This document shows, piece after piece, positions 1 through 5,979 of a stretch of 13,674 nt of DNA. Position numbers and translations under genes: made by a program. Source of the DNA: PNKC01 sp038323265 (lineage in GTDB: Bacteria > Chloroflexota > Dehalococcoidia > Tepidiformales > Tepidiformaceae); NCBI GenBank assembly GCA_038323265.1, contig JBBQGT010000090.1, positions 1-13,674 on the forward strand. The letters run 5' to 3'. Position 1 is the first letter of the stretch, and each line of letters begins with the position of its first letter. The notes below the pieces were generated by a model that was given only the letters and a program-made list of their open reading frames with translations, was not told where the DNA came from and ran no database searches.

Positions 1-98
1 ACGGTGACGGCGCCGTTGGCTTGCTGTGCAAGGATGCCGTGCTGGATGGTGAGGGTCTTGCCCCCAATTTCGAGTTCGTAAGTCCTGGGTTCGTTCAT
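1..98 (-). CDS. pnp: Polyribonucleotide nucleotidyltransferase, N-terminal fragment
   Basis: Only the first 32 codons lie in the window; the gene continues past the left edge. The reverse strand reads MNEPRTYELEIGGKTLTIQ and then HGILAQQANGAVTV, which is the typical start of PNPase: a first strand, then the conserved G-(R/K)-x-L-x-x-x-x-G-x-x-A-x-Q-A-x-G-A-V segment of the first RNase PH-like domain. PNPase degrades RNA 3'-5' phosphorolytically in the cytoplasm, usually as a trimer within the degradosome. The start is the ATG at 98, preceded by a purine-rich AGAGAGA that is a weak Shine-Dalgarno. It lies downstream of rpsO on the same strand, the classical rpsO-pnp order, which strongly supports the call despite the short length. 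Confidence 0.88.
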   Translation of the reverse strand, partial: MNEPRTYELEIGGKTLTIQHGILAQQANGAVT

Positions 99-185
99 TA
101 TCTCTCTGTGTCTCTGTTCTTTGCCCTGTGTCCGGGTACGCATACCTCAGTGGGTGTTCACTCCACACGGACTACGGTGATTCGG

Positions 186-208
186 CCATCCCGCTGACTG
201 GGGGATGG
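186..208 (-). other. Hairpin in the rpsO-pnp intergenic transcript
   Basis: A perfect 7-bp inverted repeat (CCATCCC at 186-192, GGGATGG at 202-208) with a 9-nt loop lies between the rpsO stop and the pnp start. No U-run follows it, so it does not look like an intrinsic terminator. In other bacteria the rpsO-pnp spacer carries stem-loops that are cut by RNase III and used for pnp autoregulation. The same role here is an inference from position only. A 10-bp palindrome (ATTCCGGAAT) lies nearby at 243-252. Confidence 0.45.
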
Positions 209-267
209 TGGCAAAGGCTAATGGATGGGGGGCGGTTGCTGGATTCCGGAATGCAGAAAGACCCCCG

Positions 268-534
268 CTACTTGCGGAGGCCTAGCCGGGCGATCAGTTC
301 GCGATACCGATTCACGTCGCGGTTATTGAGATACCGCAGTTGGCGACGCCGTTGGCCAACGAGCATGAGCAAGCCACGTCGCGTGTGGTAGTCATGCTTG
401 TGCGCCTTCAGGTGAGTGGTCAGGTACTTGATCCGCTCGGTGAGGATGGCCACCTGCACTTCAGGGGAGCCCGTATCCTGCCCGTGGACGGCGTACGTCT
501 TGATCAGTTCGTCTTTGCTTTCTTGGGTCAGCAA
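268..534 (-). CDS. rpsO: 30S ribosomal protein S15
   Basis: This 88-residue protein has the S15 length and signature: DTGSPEVQVAILTERI near residues 20-35, then HKHDYHTRRGLLMLVGQRRR, then LNNRDVNRYRELIARLGLR at the end. S15 binds 16S rRNA helices 20-22 early in assembly of the small-subunit platform. The start is TTG at 534. An in-frame TAA a few codons upstream leaves no ATG, and the next residues (LTQESKDELI) align with the usual S15 start. An AAGGAAG lies upstream at long spacing, and an AGG abuts the TTG. It is followed on the same strand by pnp after about 170 bases holding a stem-loop. The promoter appears to be at 577-605, inside the 5' end of the divergent P-loop gene. Confidence 0.97.
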   Translation of the reverse strand: MLTQESKDELIKTYAVHGQDTGSPEVQVAILTERIKYLTTHLKAHKHDYHTRRGLLMLVGQRRRQLRYLNNRDVNRYRELIARLGLRK

Positions 535-576
535 CCTTGTCTTGGTTCTTCCTTTGCCTTACGTGTGAACATCTGC

Positions 577-605
577 AAAGTAGCACAGCACATGACTGGC
601 GGCAA
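577..605 (-). promoter_or_regulatory. Putative sigma70-type promoter of rpsO-pnp
   Basis: On the minus strand TTGCCG (600-605) and TACTTT (577-582) are separated by exactly 17 bases, and the -10 box is preceded by TGC, giving an extended -10 (TGCTACTTT). Predicted initiation near 570 would leave a leader of about 36 nt before the TTG at 534. Matches to consensus are 4/6 and 3/6, so the spacing and position carry most of the weight. The element overlaps the first codons of the divergent gene at 592. Confidence 0.5.
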
Positions 606-1125
606 TTTTACGTCTAGCAAAGCGGCCCTGATCCTGCTCTCCGGGCTGCCAGGGACGGGTAAAACGACTTTTGCCCTGGCGCTTGGTAAGAAGCTTTCGT
701 TCGAACACGTCGAGAGCGATGCCATTCGCCGCGAACTCGCGCCAACCCCAACCTACACCTCCGAGGAAAGCGCCGCCGTGTTCGCGCAGGCCGAGCGTTC
801 GGCGCGCACCGCTCTCCAATCGGGGCGGCACGCGCTGTTGGACGCCACTAACCTTTCGCGGCGCGACCGCAAGCGCTTTCTGCGGCTCGCCAAGCGTCTC
901 GGAGCGAATCTCGTCGCCGTGAGGCTCGTTGCGCCCGAGGCGACGGTGCGCCAACGGCTGGCCGTGCCGCGAGCAGGCTTCTCGCAGGCTAACGTTGCGA
1001 TCTACGAGTTGATGCGCACTCGTGGGCAAGCCTTTGCCGAGCCGGTGGTGGTGGTGGACACTCGCTTTCCACTCGAACCGGCAATCGACCTCGTGCTCCG
1101 GCTGATCCACGATGAAGGGCAGTGA
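592..1125 (+). CDS. P-loop ATP-binding kinase (AAA_33 / COG0645-like)
   Basis: This 177-residue protein has a Walker A motif GLPGTGKTT at residues 18-26 directly after the first hydrophobic strand, and an Asp in HVESDAIRREL (residue 43). It also has an LLDATNLSRRDRKRF segment and a C-terminal helix YELMRTRGQAFAEP, the layout of small AAA_33 predicted kinases that phosphorylate small molecules or nucleic-acid ends. The substrate cannot be read from the sequence. The frame is open upstream to 340, but that part is antisense to rpsO, so the ATG at 592 is preferred; an in-frame GTG at 565 is the alternative. No clear Shine-Dalgarno is visible. Its stop overlaps the next gene's GTG (GTGA), implying translational coupling. 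Confidence 0.85.
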   Translation: MTGGNFTSSKAALILLSGLPGTGKTTFALALGKKLSFEHVESDAIRRELAPTPTYTSEESAAVFAQAERSARTALQSGRHALLDATNLSRRDRKRFLRLAKRLGANLVAVRLVAPEATVRQRLAVPRAGFSQANVAIYELMRTRGQAFAEPVVVVDTRFPLEPAIDLVLRLIHDEGQ

Positions 1126-1451
1126 ACGACACGCTGCCCTTCCTGCTGGTGCGCGCGCGCCCGAAGCCTGGCGTCCGCGAACGCTTCGAGCCGTGGTTCC
1201 GGCAGGTGCATCTGCGAGACGTGTTTGCGATCCCCGGGATTGTGCGGGTCCGTTGCGGCTTCACCCCCGCTGGCACGGCGTTGGGGTTCTACAGTTTCGA
1301 AAGCAATGACGCGGTGCAGACCGCGCTCAGCAGCTCCGAAGCGGCGTACGCGCGGGGCACCTGGGAGCGCTGGGCGCCGGACCTCGATGAACTGTTGATC
1401 GAGATCTTCGCGCCACTCTATCCACTGCCGATATATCAATCGGCGAGCTGA
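1122..1451 (+). CDS. Small dimeric alpha/beta-barrel (ABM/EthD-like) domain protein
   Basis: This 109-residue protein starts with a GTG that overlaps the stop of the preceding P-loop kinase by 4 bases. The N-terminal strand (LPFLLVRARPKPG), a helix with ERFEPWFRQVHL, then PGIVRVRCGFTP, a strand ALGFYSFES and a C-terminal DLDELLIEIFAPL match the beta-alpha-beta-beta-alpha-beta plan of ferredoxin-like dimeric alpha/beta-barrel proteins (EthD and antibiotic monooxygenase types). Such domains bind small hydrophobic ligands or catalyse cofactor-free oxidation. No catalytic residue can be assigned and the function is unknown. It ends in a short convergent gap before the minus-strand cyclase region. 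Confidence 0.6.
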   Translation: MNDTLPFLLVRARPKPGVRERFEPWFRQVHLRDVFAIPGIVRVRCGFTPAGTALGFYSFESNDAVQTALSSSEAAYARGTWERWAPDLDELLIEIFAPLYPLPIYQSAS

Positions 1452-1479
1452 GCGGCGCGGCTTAATTCGTGACGAGCAT

Positions 1480-1563
1480 TCAGTTCGCCCACAACACCGG
1501 ATAGAGGCGGTGGTTGCCGGTGAGCCCCTTCAGGTCGACCTCGATTGCCTGAGCCCTTTCGGC
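1480..1563 (-). pseudogene. Out-of-frame class III cyclase-like C-terminus
   Basis: In a frame different from the cyclase upstream, the minus strand reads AERAQAIEVDLKGLTG then NHRLYPVLWAN and a TGA at 1480-1482. This resembles the last strands of class III cyclases, whose consensus is roughly 'vxLKGLxGxxrlyxvxW'. The preceding cyclase ORF shifts out of this frame near 1560 and ends at 1530 in an unrelated-looking tail. One base of indel near the GCCCAGCC run would join the two. It is therefore either the true end of the cyclase lost by a frameshift or a remnant of a second cyclase gene. Confidence 0.45.
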
Positions 1564-2792
1564 TGGGCGCGGAGGTCCTGGAAGTAGGGCGTGCCAGTGA
1601 TGCCGGCGACTTCGTGGGCCTGGCGCTCTTTGTCGATCTCGATCTCGATGGCGGACATATGACGGGGGCCTGAGTCGCAGTCCCAGCGGAGTTGCCAGAT
1701 GCGGAGCGGTTGCTCGAAGCCCTTCATGGGGCGCTCGCCGAGGTCATCGAAAGCGAACTCCTGGCCCTGGACGACGCCGCGCACGAGGTCCGAGACAACA
1801 ATCTCGCCGCCCAGCGCCGCCGCCGCCACACGCGCCGCAAGGTTCACGTGGCGGCCGAAGAAGTCGTCGCCCTGCTTCACCATCTCGCCCGTGTGGAGTC
1901 CAATGCGGACGCGGACGCCGTCCAAGTCCTGCGAAGCCGTCAGTTCCCGTTGGATAGCGATGGCGCATTCCAGGCCACGGCGGGCGGACGCGAAGGCGAC
2001 CATGAAGCCGTCACCGATCGTCTTCACGACACGGCCGCCATGGAGGCGTACTTGCTCGTCGATGAGGGCGTTGTGGGCGCGGAGCAGCTCCATGTAGCGC
2101 GCGTCGCCGAGGCGCTCGTTGAGGGGCGTGGAGTTTTCGATGTCGGTGAAAAGGAGGGTGACCGTGCCGTCCGGCGCCGCCTGCGGTCGAAGGTCGGGCC
2201 GCTCCGCCTGGACAGCGTTGGTGACAAGGACGATGGACGACCCCATGTCCTGCGAGCCGACGCCCTGGAGTTCGACCTTCTTGGCGATCGCCTGCTCCAG
2301 GAAGAGCTTGGCTCCGTGTTGCTGGAAAAGCGCGGCGGCGGCATCAAGATGGCGGAGCGCATCGCCCGTCTGGCCGTGCCGGCTTGCAACCTCCGCGAGG
2401 CCGAGGTGACAGCGCCCGCCGATGATGTCCGCCCCCTCGCGCTGCGCCCAAGTCAGGTTGCCGGTGAAGGCCGTCTCCGCGACAGCAACTTCGTCGAGGG
2501 CGAGGGCGATATTCCCGTAGATAACCTGCGGGCAGCCGCCAAATGCGGTAAGCAGCGGAATCGCCTTGCTCGCTTCGAAGAAACGGTAGCAAGCGCGCAG
2601 GTAGGCTTCATCGGCCAGTTCAACGATCGCGGTATCCAGGGATGCAAGCGCATAGGCGACAAACTTGAACCCGTCGACTTCACGCGTGTTGGTGGTGCGT
2701 TGCGAGGCCTCCTGCATCCGCTGGAAAGCGGCGCGAGCGGCTTCGCCCTCGCCGTTCGCCAGCAGGACTCGGGCGGCTGCGCCATGGATCAC
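1530..2792 (-). CDS. TPR-like helical region fused to class III adenylyl cyclase
   Basis: This 420-residue protein has helical TPR-like repeats over residues 1-175 (for example HLGLAEVASRHGQTGDALRH). The cyclase catalytic domain spans about 205-370. Metal-binding Asp217 sits in LLFTDIENST and Asp261 in VKTIGDGFMVAF. Lys257 is at the adenine-selecting position, and FFGRHVNLAARV supplies Asn317 and Arg321 for transition-state binding. All expected catalytic residues are therefore present and cAMP production is likely. No signal peptide or membrane segment is visible, so it is probably cytosolic. Its GTG start overlaps the stop of the upstream kinase (GTGA). The beginning looks like the middle of a TPR array rather than a natural N-terminus, and about 50 residues after Trp370 have no clear homology. 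Confidence 0.85.
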   Translation of the reverse strand: MIHGAAARVLLANGEGEAARAAFQRMQEASQRTTNTREVDGFKFVAYALASLDTAIVELADEAYLRACYRFFEASKAIPLLTAFGGCPQVIYGNIALALDEVAVAETAFTGNLTWAQREGADIIGGRCHLGLAEVASRHGQTGDALRHLDAAAALFQQHGAKLFLEQAIAKKVELQGVGSQDMGSSIVLVTNAVQAERPDLRPQAAPDGTVTLLFTDIENSTPLNERLGDARYMELLRAHNALIDEQVRLHGGRVVKTIGDGFMVAFASARRGLECAIAIQRELTASQDLDGVRVRIGLHTGEMVKQGDDFFGRHVNLAARVAAAALGGEIVVSDLVRGVVQGQEFAFDDLGERPMKGFEQPLRIWQLRWDCDSGPRHMSAIEIEIDKERQAHEVAGITGTPYFQDLRAQPKGLRQSRST

Positions 2793-3805
2793 AGCGTCGT
2801 CGGCCGGTCTGCGGACACCTTCGCCAGCAGCTGCAGGATGACGTCCTCAAGAGCAGGCGGGCAGTGCTCGGTGACCCAGTTCGGGGCGACCGGCGGCACG
2901 TTGAGGTGTTGACTGATGACCGCTGTTGGGTCGTCGCCGATGAACGGCGGCCTGCCCGCGACCATCTCGTAGAGCATGCAGCCGAGCGAGTAGAGGTCTG
3001 CTTTCGGGGTGCTCTCGCCGCCGAGCGCTTGCTCCGGCGGCATGTAGCTCACCGTCCCGAGCATCAGGCCGTGCTGGGTGAGACGCGAGCGGTCGAGGGC
3101 GACGGCGAGGCCGAAGTCGCCGATGCGCGCTCCGCCGTCCGTCGAAAGGAAGACGTTCGCCGGTTTGAGGTCGCGATGCACCATCCCGCCGGCGTGGATG
3201 AAGCTCAGTCCGCGGCAGACATCCTTTGCCACCTGCAGTGTGCGCTCGAGGGGCAGCCGATGCTCTGCGGCAGTGGCGATCAGGGCCCCGACGTGGCCGC
3301 CGCCCATGTACTCCTGGACGATATAGGGGTTTCCGCCGTCCTCGCCGATGTCGTGCACGGTGACGAGGTTTGGATGCTGGCCGAGCCGCGCTACCGTCTG
3401 GGCTTCGCGCAACACCCGCTGGCGGCCGGTGAGGTCCAATCCCTCGGCCCGGATCACGCAGAACGCGACCTCGCGGTCCAGACGGCTGTCGTGGGCCAGG
3501 AAGACGCGTTTCCGCCCGCCCTCTCCCAGGAAGCGTCGCACGGCATACCGCCCGTCCGCGAAGGAGGCGGAGAGGGGCGGCGCGGCGTAGGCTTCTTCGG
3601 AAATGGTTTGGGATATCGTCCCCGTGGTCCCGACACCGTTCGCTTCGGCCATCTTCAGGAAGCTGCCCGCGTCTTCGTTCTCTGCGTCGATGGCCAGCAC
3701 AGCGCGAGCCTTCTCGGTCACGGGGGACCAATCGCCGGTGGTCGATGCTGCGTCGGCTTCATCCAGGAAAGAGTCGATGCGCCGCTGGATGCGTTCACTG
3801 GGCAT
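2789..3805 (-). CDS. Serine/threonine protein kinase with WNK-like lysine placement
   Basis: This 338-residue soluble kinase starts at the ATG at 3805 (MPSERIQRRIDSFLDEADA); an in-frame GTG at 3889 would add 28 residues. Residues 4-52 form a TPR-like helical pair. The kinase domain starts near residue 87. It has HRDLKPAN (catalytic Asp212, Asn217), DFG (Asp230), a GTVSYMPPEQ activation end and a C-terminal ADRP. The glycine-rich loop is GEGGRKRV, with Lys99 where the third glycine normally lies. The beta3 motif is EVAFC, with Cys116 where VAIK has lysine. Both features match eukaryotic WNK kinases. The domain ends abruptly after RPTTL, short of the last helix. The GTGA overlap with the cyclase implies that the two are produced together. 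Substrates are unknown. Confidence 0.88.
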   Translation of the reverse strand: MPSERIQRRIDSFLDEADAASTTGDWSPVTEKARAVLAIDAENEDAGSFLKMAEANGVGTTGTISQTISEEAYAAPPLSASFADGRYAVRRFLGEGGRKRVFLAHDSRLDREVAFCVIRAEGLDLTGRQRVLREAQTVARLGQHPNLVTVHDIGEDGGNPYIVQEYMGGGHVGALIATAAEHRLPLERTLQVAKDVCRGLSFIHAGGMVHRDLKPANVFLSTDGGARIGDFGLAVALDRSRLTQHGLMLGTVSYMPPEQALGGESTPKADLYSLGCMLYEMVAGRPPFIGDDPTAVISQHLNVPPVAPNWVTEHCPPALEDVILQLLAKVSADRPTTL

Positions 3806-3903
3806 AGCGCGAGATGATACGCCGTCGGCGAAAGAGTTGGCTTTCTCGGTTCGAGGCGGGACCGAGGATCGGGATTCGGATTCATTCACGCTGCGCCTGG
3901 GCG

Positions 3904-5112
3904 CTACTTCGCTCGCAGCCGGTAGATAGCCCCGTCTTTCTGGCTCACCGCGTAAATTTCGCCCGCCTGGTCCTCGCCGAACGAAGTGATGGCGAGCTTG
4001 GAATCAAGAGCCGTGGTGCGCTGCCAGTTGCCCGCCGCATCCCGTTTCAACGCCCAGATGACGCCGTCGCAATAATCCGTGAAGAAGTACGCGCCTGCTA
4101 GCGCGGGCTCTTTGGCGCCGCGGTAAACGTAGCCGCCGGTAACCGAGCACCCGTCGTCGTGGCTGTAGTCATTGACGGGCAACGTCAGACCCGCCTGGTT
4201 GCAGCCGTCTGAAGGCTGATAGCAATGAGTGCCTTCCATCGTATTCCAGCCGTAGTTGAGGCCGCCCTTGCTGCCGGCTGGTTCGAAGTTCACCTCTTCG
4301 TACTTGTTCTGTCCGACGTCGGCGATCCAGAGGTCGCCGGTTTGGCGATCGAAGCTGAACCGCCAGGGGTTGCGGAAGCCGTAATCCCAGACTTCGGACT
4401 TGCCGCCGCCGTTGGCGAACGGGTTGGTTGGCGGAATGGCGTATGGGGCGCTGCCATCGACGTCAATGCGAAGGATTTTGGCGAGGAGCACATTTTTGTT
4501 TTGGCCGTTCGCTTTCGGGTCGCCGCCTTGACCGCCGTCGCCCGTGGAGAGATAGAGGTAGCCATCCGGGCCGAAAGCAACCATCCCGCCGTTGTGGTTA
4601 GCAGCGAAATCGGGGATAGCGATGAGCACCTTCGCGGAGGCCGCATCGGCCTTCGCCGGGTCGCTTGAAACGCGGTACTCCGCCAGCGTGTTGTCGCCGT
4701 TCTTGGCTGTGTACGTGATAAAGAAGCGGCCGTTCTCCTTGAATTTTGGGTGGAAAGTGAGGCCGAGCAGGCCCTGTTCGTTGCCGCTGCTGGTGATGAC
4801 CGGGCCTGCATCCAGGAAGGGCTGCGAGGCGATTGCGCCGTCCTTGATGATTCGAATCTTGCCGTTCTGCTCGACCACGAAGAGACGCCCGCTGCCATCT
4901 GGCGGCTCAACCACGTAGAGCGGCTTGGAAAATCCCGAGGCCACCCTTTCGAGCGCCACCTGGGGATTCGCGGCGCTGCCCCCGTGCGCTGGCGTGACCG
5001 AGGCGGGCGCTGTCGGCGTTGCCGTCGGCGTGGACGATGTGGAACCGCCGTCGCATGCGACCATGACAAGTATCAGGACGAAGGCGATGACCGCAGCCGG
5101 CATTTTGAGCAC
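3904..5112 (-). CDS. PQQ-dependent sugar dehydrogenase lipoprotein (GSDH / sorbosone dehydrogenase family)
   Basis: This 402-residue protein has a lipoprotein signal peptide: hydrophobic residues 5-19, then Cys20 in VMVAC. A Thr/Pro/Ser-rich linker follows to about residue 48. The beta-propeller begins at LERVASGFSKPLYVVE. Family motifs are EQGLLGLTFHP (112-122), NHNGGMVAFGPDGYLYLSTG (172-191, His173 at the catalytic-base position), YGFRNPWRFSFD (244-255) and GGLNYGWNTMEG. Family members oxidise aldose sugars or related aldehydes with PQQ in the periplasm or at the cell surface. The start is GTG at 5112 because GGGGAAGG lies just upstream; an in-frame ATG sits at 5103. It is the first gene of the minus-strand block leading into the kinase, so cotranscription is possible though functionally unobvious. 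Confidence 0.92.
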   Translation of the reverse strand: MLKMPAAVIAFVLILVMVACDGGSTSSTPTATPTAPASVTPAHGGSAANPQVALERVASGFSKPLYVVEPPDGSGRLFVVEQNGKIRIIKDGAIASQPFLDAGPVITSSGNEQGLLGLTFHPKFKENGRFFITYTAKNGDNTLAEYRVSSDPAKADAASAKVLIAIPDFAANHNGGMVAFGPDGYLYLSTGDGGQGGDPKANGQNKNVLLAKILRIDVDGSAPYAIPPTNPFANGGGKSEVWDYGFRNPWRFSFDRQTGDLWIADVGQNKYEEVNFEPAGSKGGLNYGWNTMEGTHCYQPSDGCNQAGLTLPVNDYSHDDGCSVTGGYVYRGAKEPALAGAYFFTDYCDGVIWALKRDAAGNWQRTTALDSKLAITSFGEDQAGEIYAVSQKDGAIYRLRAK

Positions 5113-5250
5113 TCAGCCTTCCCCACGCCGGCGCCGCCCGGATTCGAATCTGCAGCCAGCGTATCCCTGGCCTACATCGAGCGGCGTAAAGAAGAGCGTC
5201 TGGATGGGCTCGTTGAACGTCTGCATGTTCCCGATGCCCCTTCGATCGGG

Positions 5251-5456
5251 GCCTTCAACATCTTCGTCAGCTGACGGATGTGGTTCTGGTCATGGACCGC
5301 CCATTAATGGACGAAGTTGTCCGCGGTGACGGCGCCGGCTTCGTGATGCGTCCCGCTGCGCGCGAGGGCTTCGGGATGGAGTCCGGCGAGCATTGCTTCG
5401 AGCACGGCAGGAGTGTTCGCGACGAGTGCGAAAGCGAGCGACCGCCTCGTTTCCAT
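5251..5456 (-). pseudogene. Decayed DinB-like gene fragment (C-terminal part)
   Basis: From an ATG at 5456 the minus strand reads METRRSLAFALVANTPAVLE, then MLAGLHPEALARSG, THHEAGAVTADNFVH, a TAA at 5304-5306, and in the same frame WAVHDQNHIRQLTKMLK. The second half matches the DinB-superfamily helix in which W-x-x-H-D-x-x-H supplies metal-binding histidines. The TAA falls exactly before the Trp, as a CAA-to-TAA change would produce. The N-terminal half with the first metal-binding histidine is missing, and after LTKMLK no recognisable family sequence continues. The remaining gap to the PQQ dehydrogenase start (5113-5250) shows nothing else. Confidence 0.6.
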
Positions 5457-5564
5457 CGAGAGAGTGTAACTGGCCGCCGAAGAGGACGTCAGGACCACGC
5501 CAACCGATCGTTCACGGGAAAGACGGATCCACTGCAACGCCTTTGTTAGTGCAATCGGGCCGGT

Positions 5565-5580
5565 TGTGACACGGATCACC
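5565..5580. promoter_or_regulatory. CRP/FNR-family-like palindrome upstream of the DUF6458 gene
   Basis: TGTGACACGGATCACC matches the TGTGA-N6-TCACA consensus of CRP-type regulators at 9 of 10 half-site positions. It lies about 45 bases before the start at 5626, a position suitable for promoter control. No convincing -35/-10 pair is seen beside it (GATATT and TATTGT lie near 5591). The rest of 5457-5625 holds no gene. A match this good could also occur by chance in a window of this size. Confidence 0.35.
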
Positions 5581-5610
5581 GGGGCGGCGAGATATTGTCT
5601 TACCAACATA

Positions 5611-5617
5611 AAGGAGG
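5611..5617 (+). promoter_or_regulatory. Ribosome binding site fixing the start at 5626
   Basis: AAGGAGG lies 8 bases before the ATG at 5626. The frame is open upstream to an ATG at 5566, but that earlier start has no such site and would put polar residues before the first membrane helix. Confidence 0.8.
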
Positions 5618-5625
5618 CATACACA

Positions 5626-5847
5626 ATGCCAGCTATGGGAATCAGCCTGTTCTTAATCGCCGTTGGCGCGATCTTGGCCTTCGCCGTTTCGACGACCGTC
5701 TCGGGCATAGAAGTGGAGACGGTTGGCATCATCCTAATGGTTGTCGGCGCCCTCGGGATCCTGATGTCACTGTTGTTCCTCATGAGCTTTTCGCCGTTCA
5801 GCAGAGGCGACCGCGACGGCGGTACCAGCCACATAGACGTCCACTAG
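5626..5847 (+). CDS. DUF6458 family small membrane protein
   Basis: This 73-residue protein has two hydrophobic helices: MGISLFLIAVGAILAFAV (residues 4-21) and VGIILMVVGALGILMSLLFL (about 33-52). They are joined by a short polar turn (TTVSGIEVET) and followed by a hydrophilic tail ending SHIDVH. The pattern 'G-x-x-xFLIAvGAIL-FAV ... vetVGiILmvVGalGl' is that of DUF6458, a family of unknown function common in actinobacteria and relatives. It should sit in the cytoplasmic membrane. It appears monocistronic, with its own ribosome binding site, a CRP-like palindrome upstream and two hairpins downstream. Confidence 0.85.
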   Translation: MPAMGISLFLIAVGAILAFAVSTTVSGIEVETVGIILMVVGALGILMSLLFLMSFSPFSRGDRDGGTSHIDVH

Positions 5848-5871
5848 GGCTCGGCGCTTAAGGCGCAGCCC
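5847..5871 (+). terminator. Hairpin directly at the stop of the DUF6458 gene
   Basis: GGGCT (5847-5851) pairs with AGCCC (5867-5871), and GCGC (5854-5857) pairs with GCGC (5863-5866) around a TTAAG loop, leaving a two-base bulge. No U-run follows, so termination would depend on the stronger hairpin just downstream. Confidence 0.4.
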
Positions 5872-5881
5872 TGGCTGACAC

Positions 5882-5916
5882 GCCCCGGCCCGGTGAAGAA
5901 CCACCGCGGCCGGGGC
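5882..5916. terminator. Strong GC-rich terminator hairpin between convergent genes
   Basis: GCCCCGGCC (5882-5890) pairs with GGCCGGGGC (5908-5916), and CGGTG (5891-5895) pairs with CACCG (5902-5906), with one bulged C. The 14-bp stem is followed by ATCTCTTTGCC, a loosely T-rich stretch. It lies between the DUF6458 gene and the convergent msrB and could serve both. Confidence 0.65.
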
Positions 5917-5979
5917 ATCTCTTTGCCTACTGAGGCAAAACGACCCATCCGGGTTTGGGCACGCTTTTCCCGCGGCGGC

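Noticed and set aside
340..591. N-terminal extension of the P-loop kinase frame
   Set aside because: It is antisense to rpsO, and the Walker A strand normally lies close to the N-terminus in this family.
1692..2912. A 406-codon open frame on the plus strand opposite the cyclase
   Set aside because: The minus-strand frame has clear cyclase catalytic motifs; the plus frame shows no family motif and is a GC-rich shadow.
2864..3817. A 317-codon open frame on the plus strand opposite the kinase
   Set aside because: It is antisense to HRDLKPAN/DFG-bearing sequence, has no recognisable domain and has a biased shadow composition.
5457..5834. Extension of the DinB-like frame further upstream on the minus strand
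   Set aside because: It runs antisense through the DUF6458 gene and its ribosome binding site, and shows no DinB N-terminal histidine motif.
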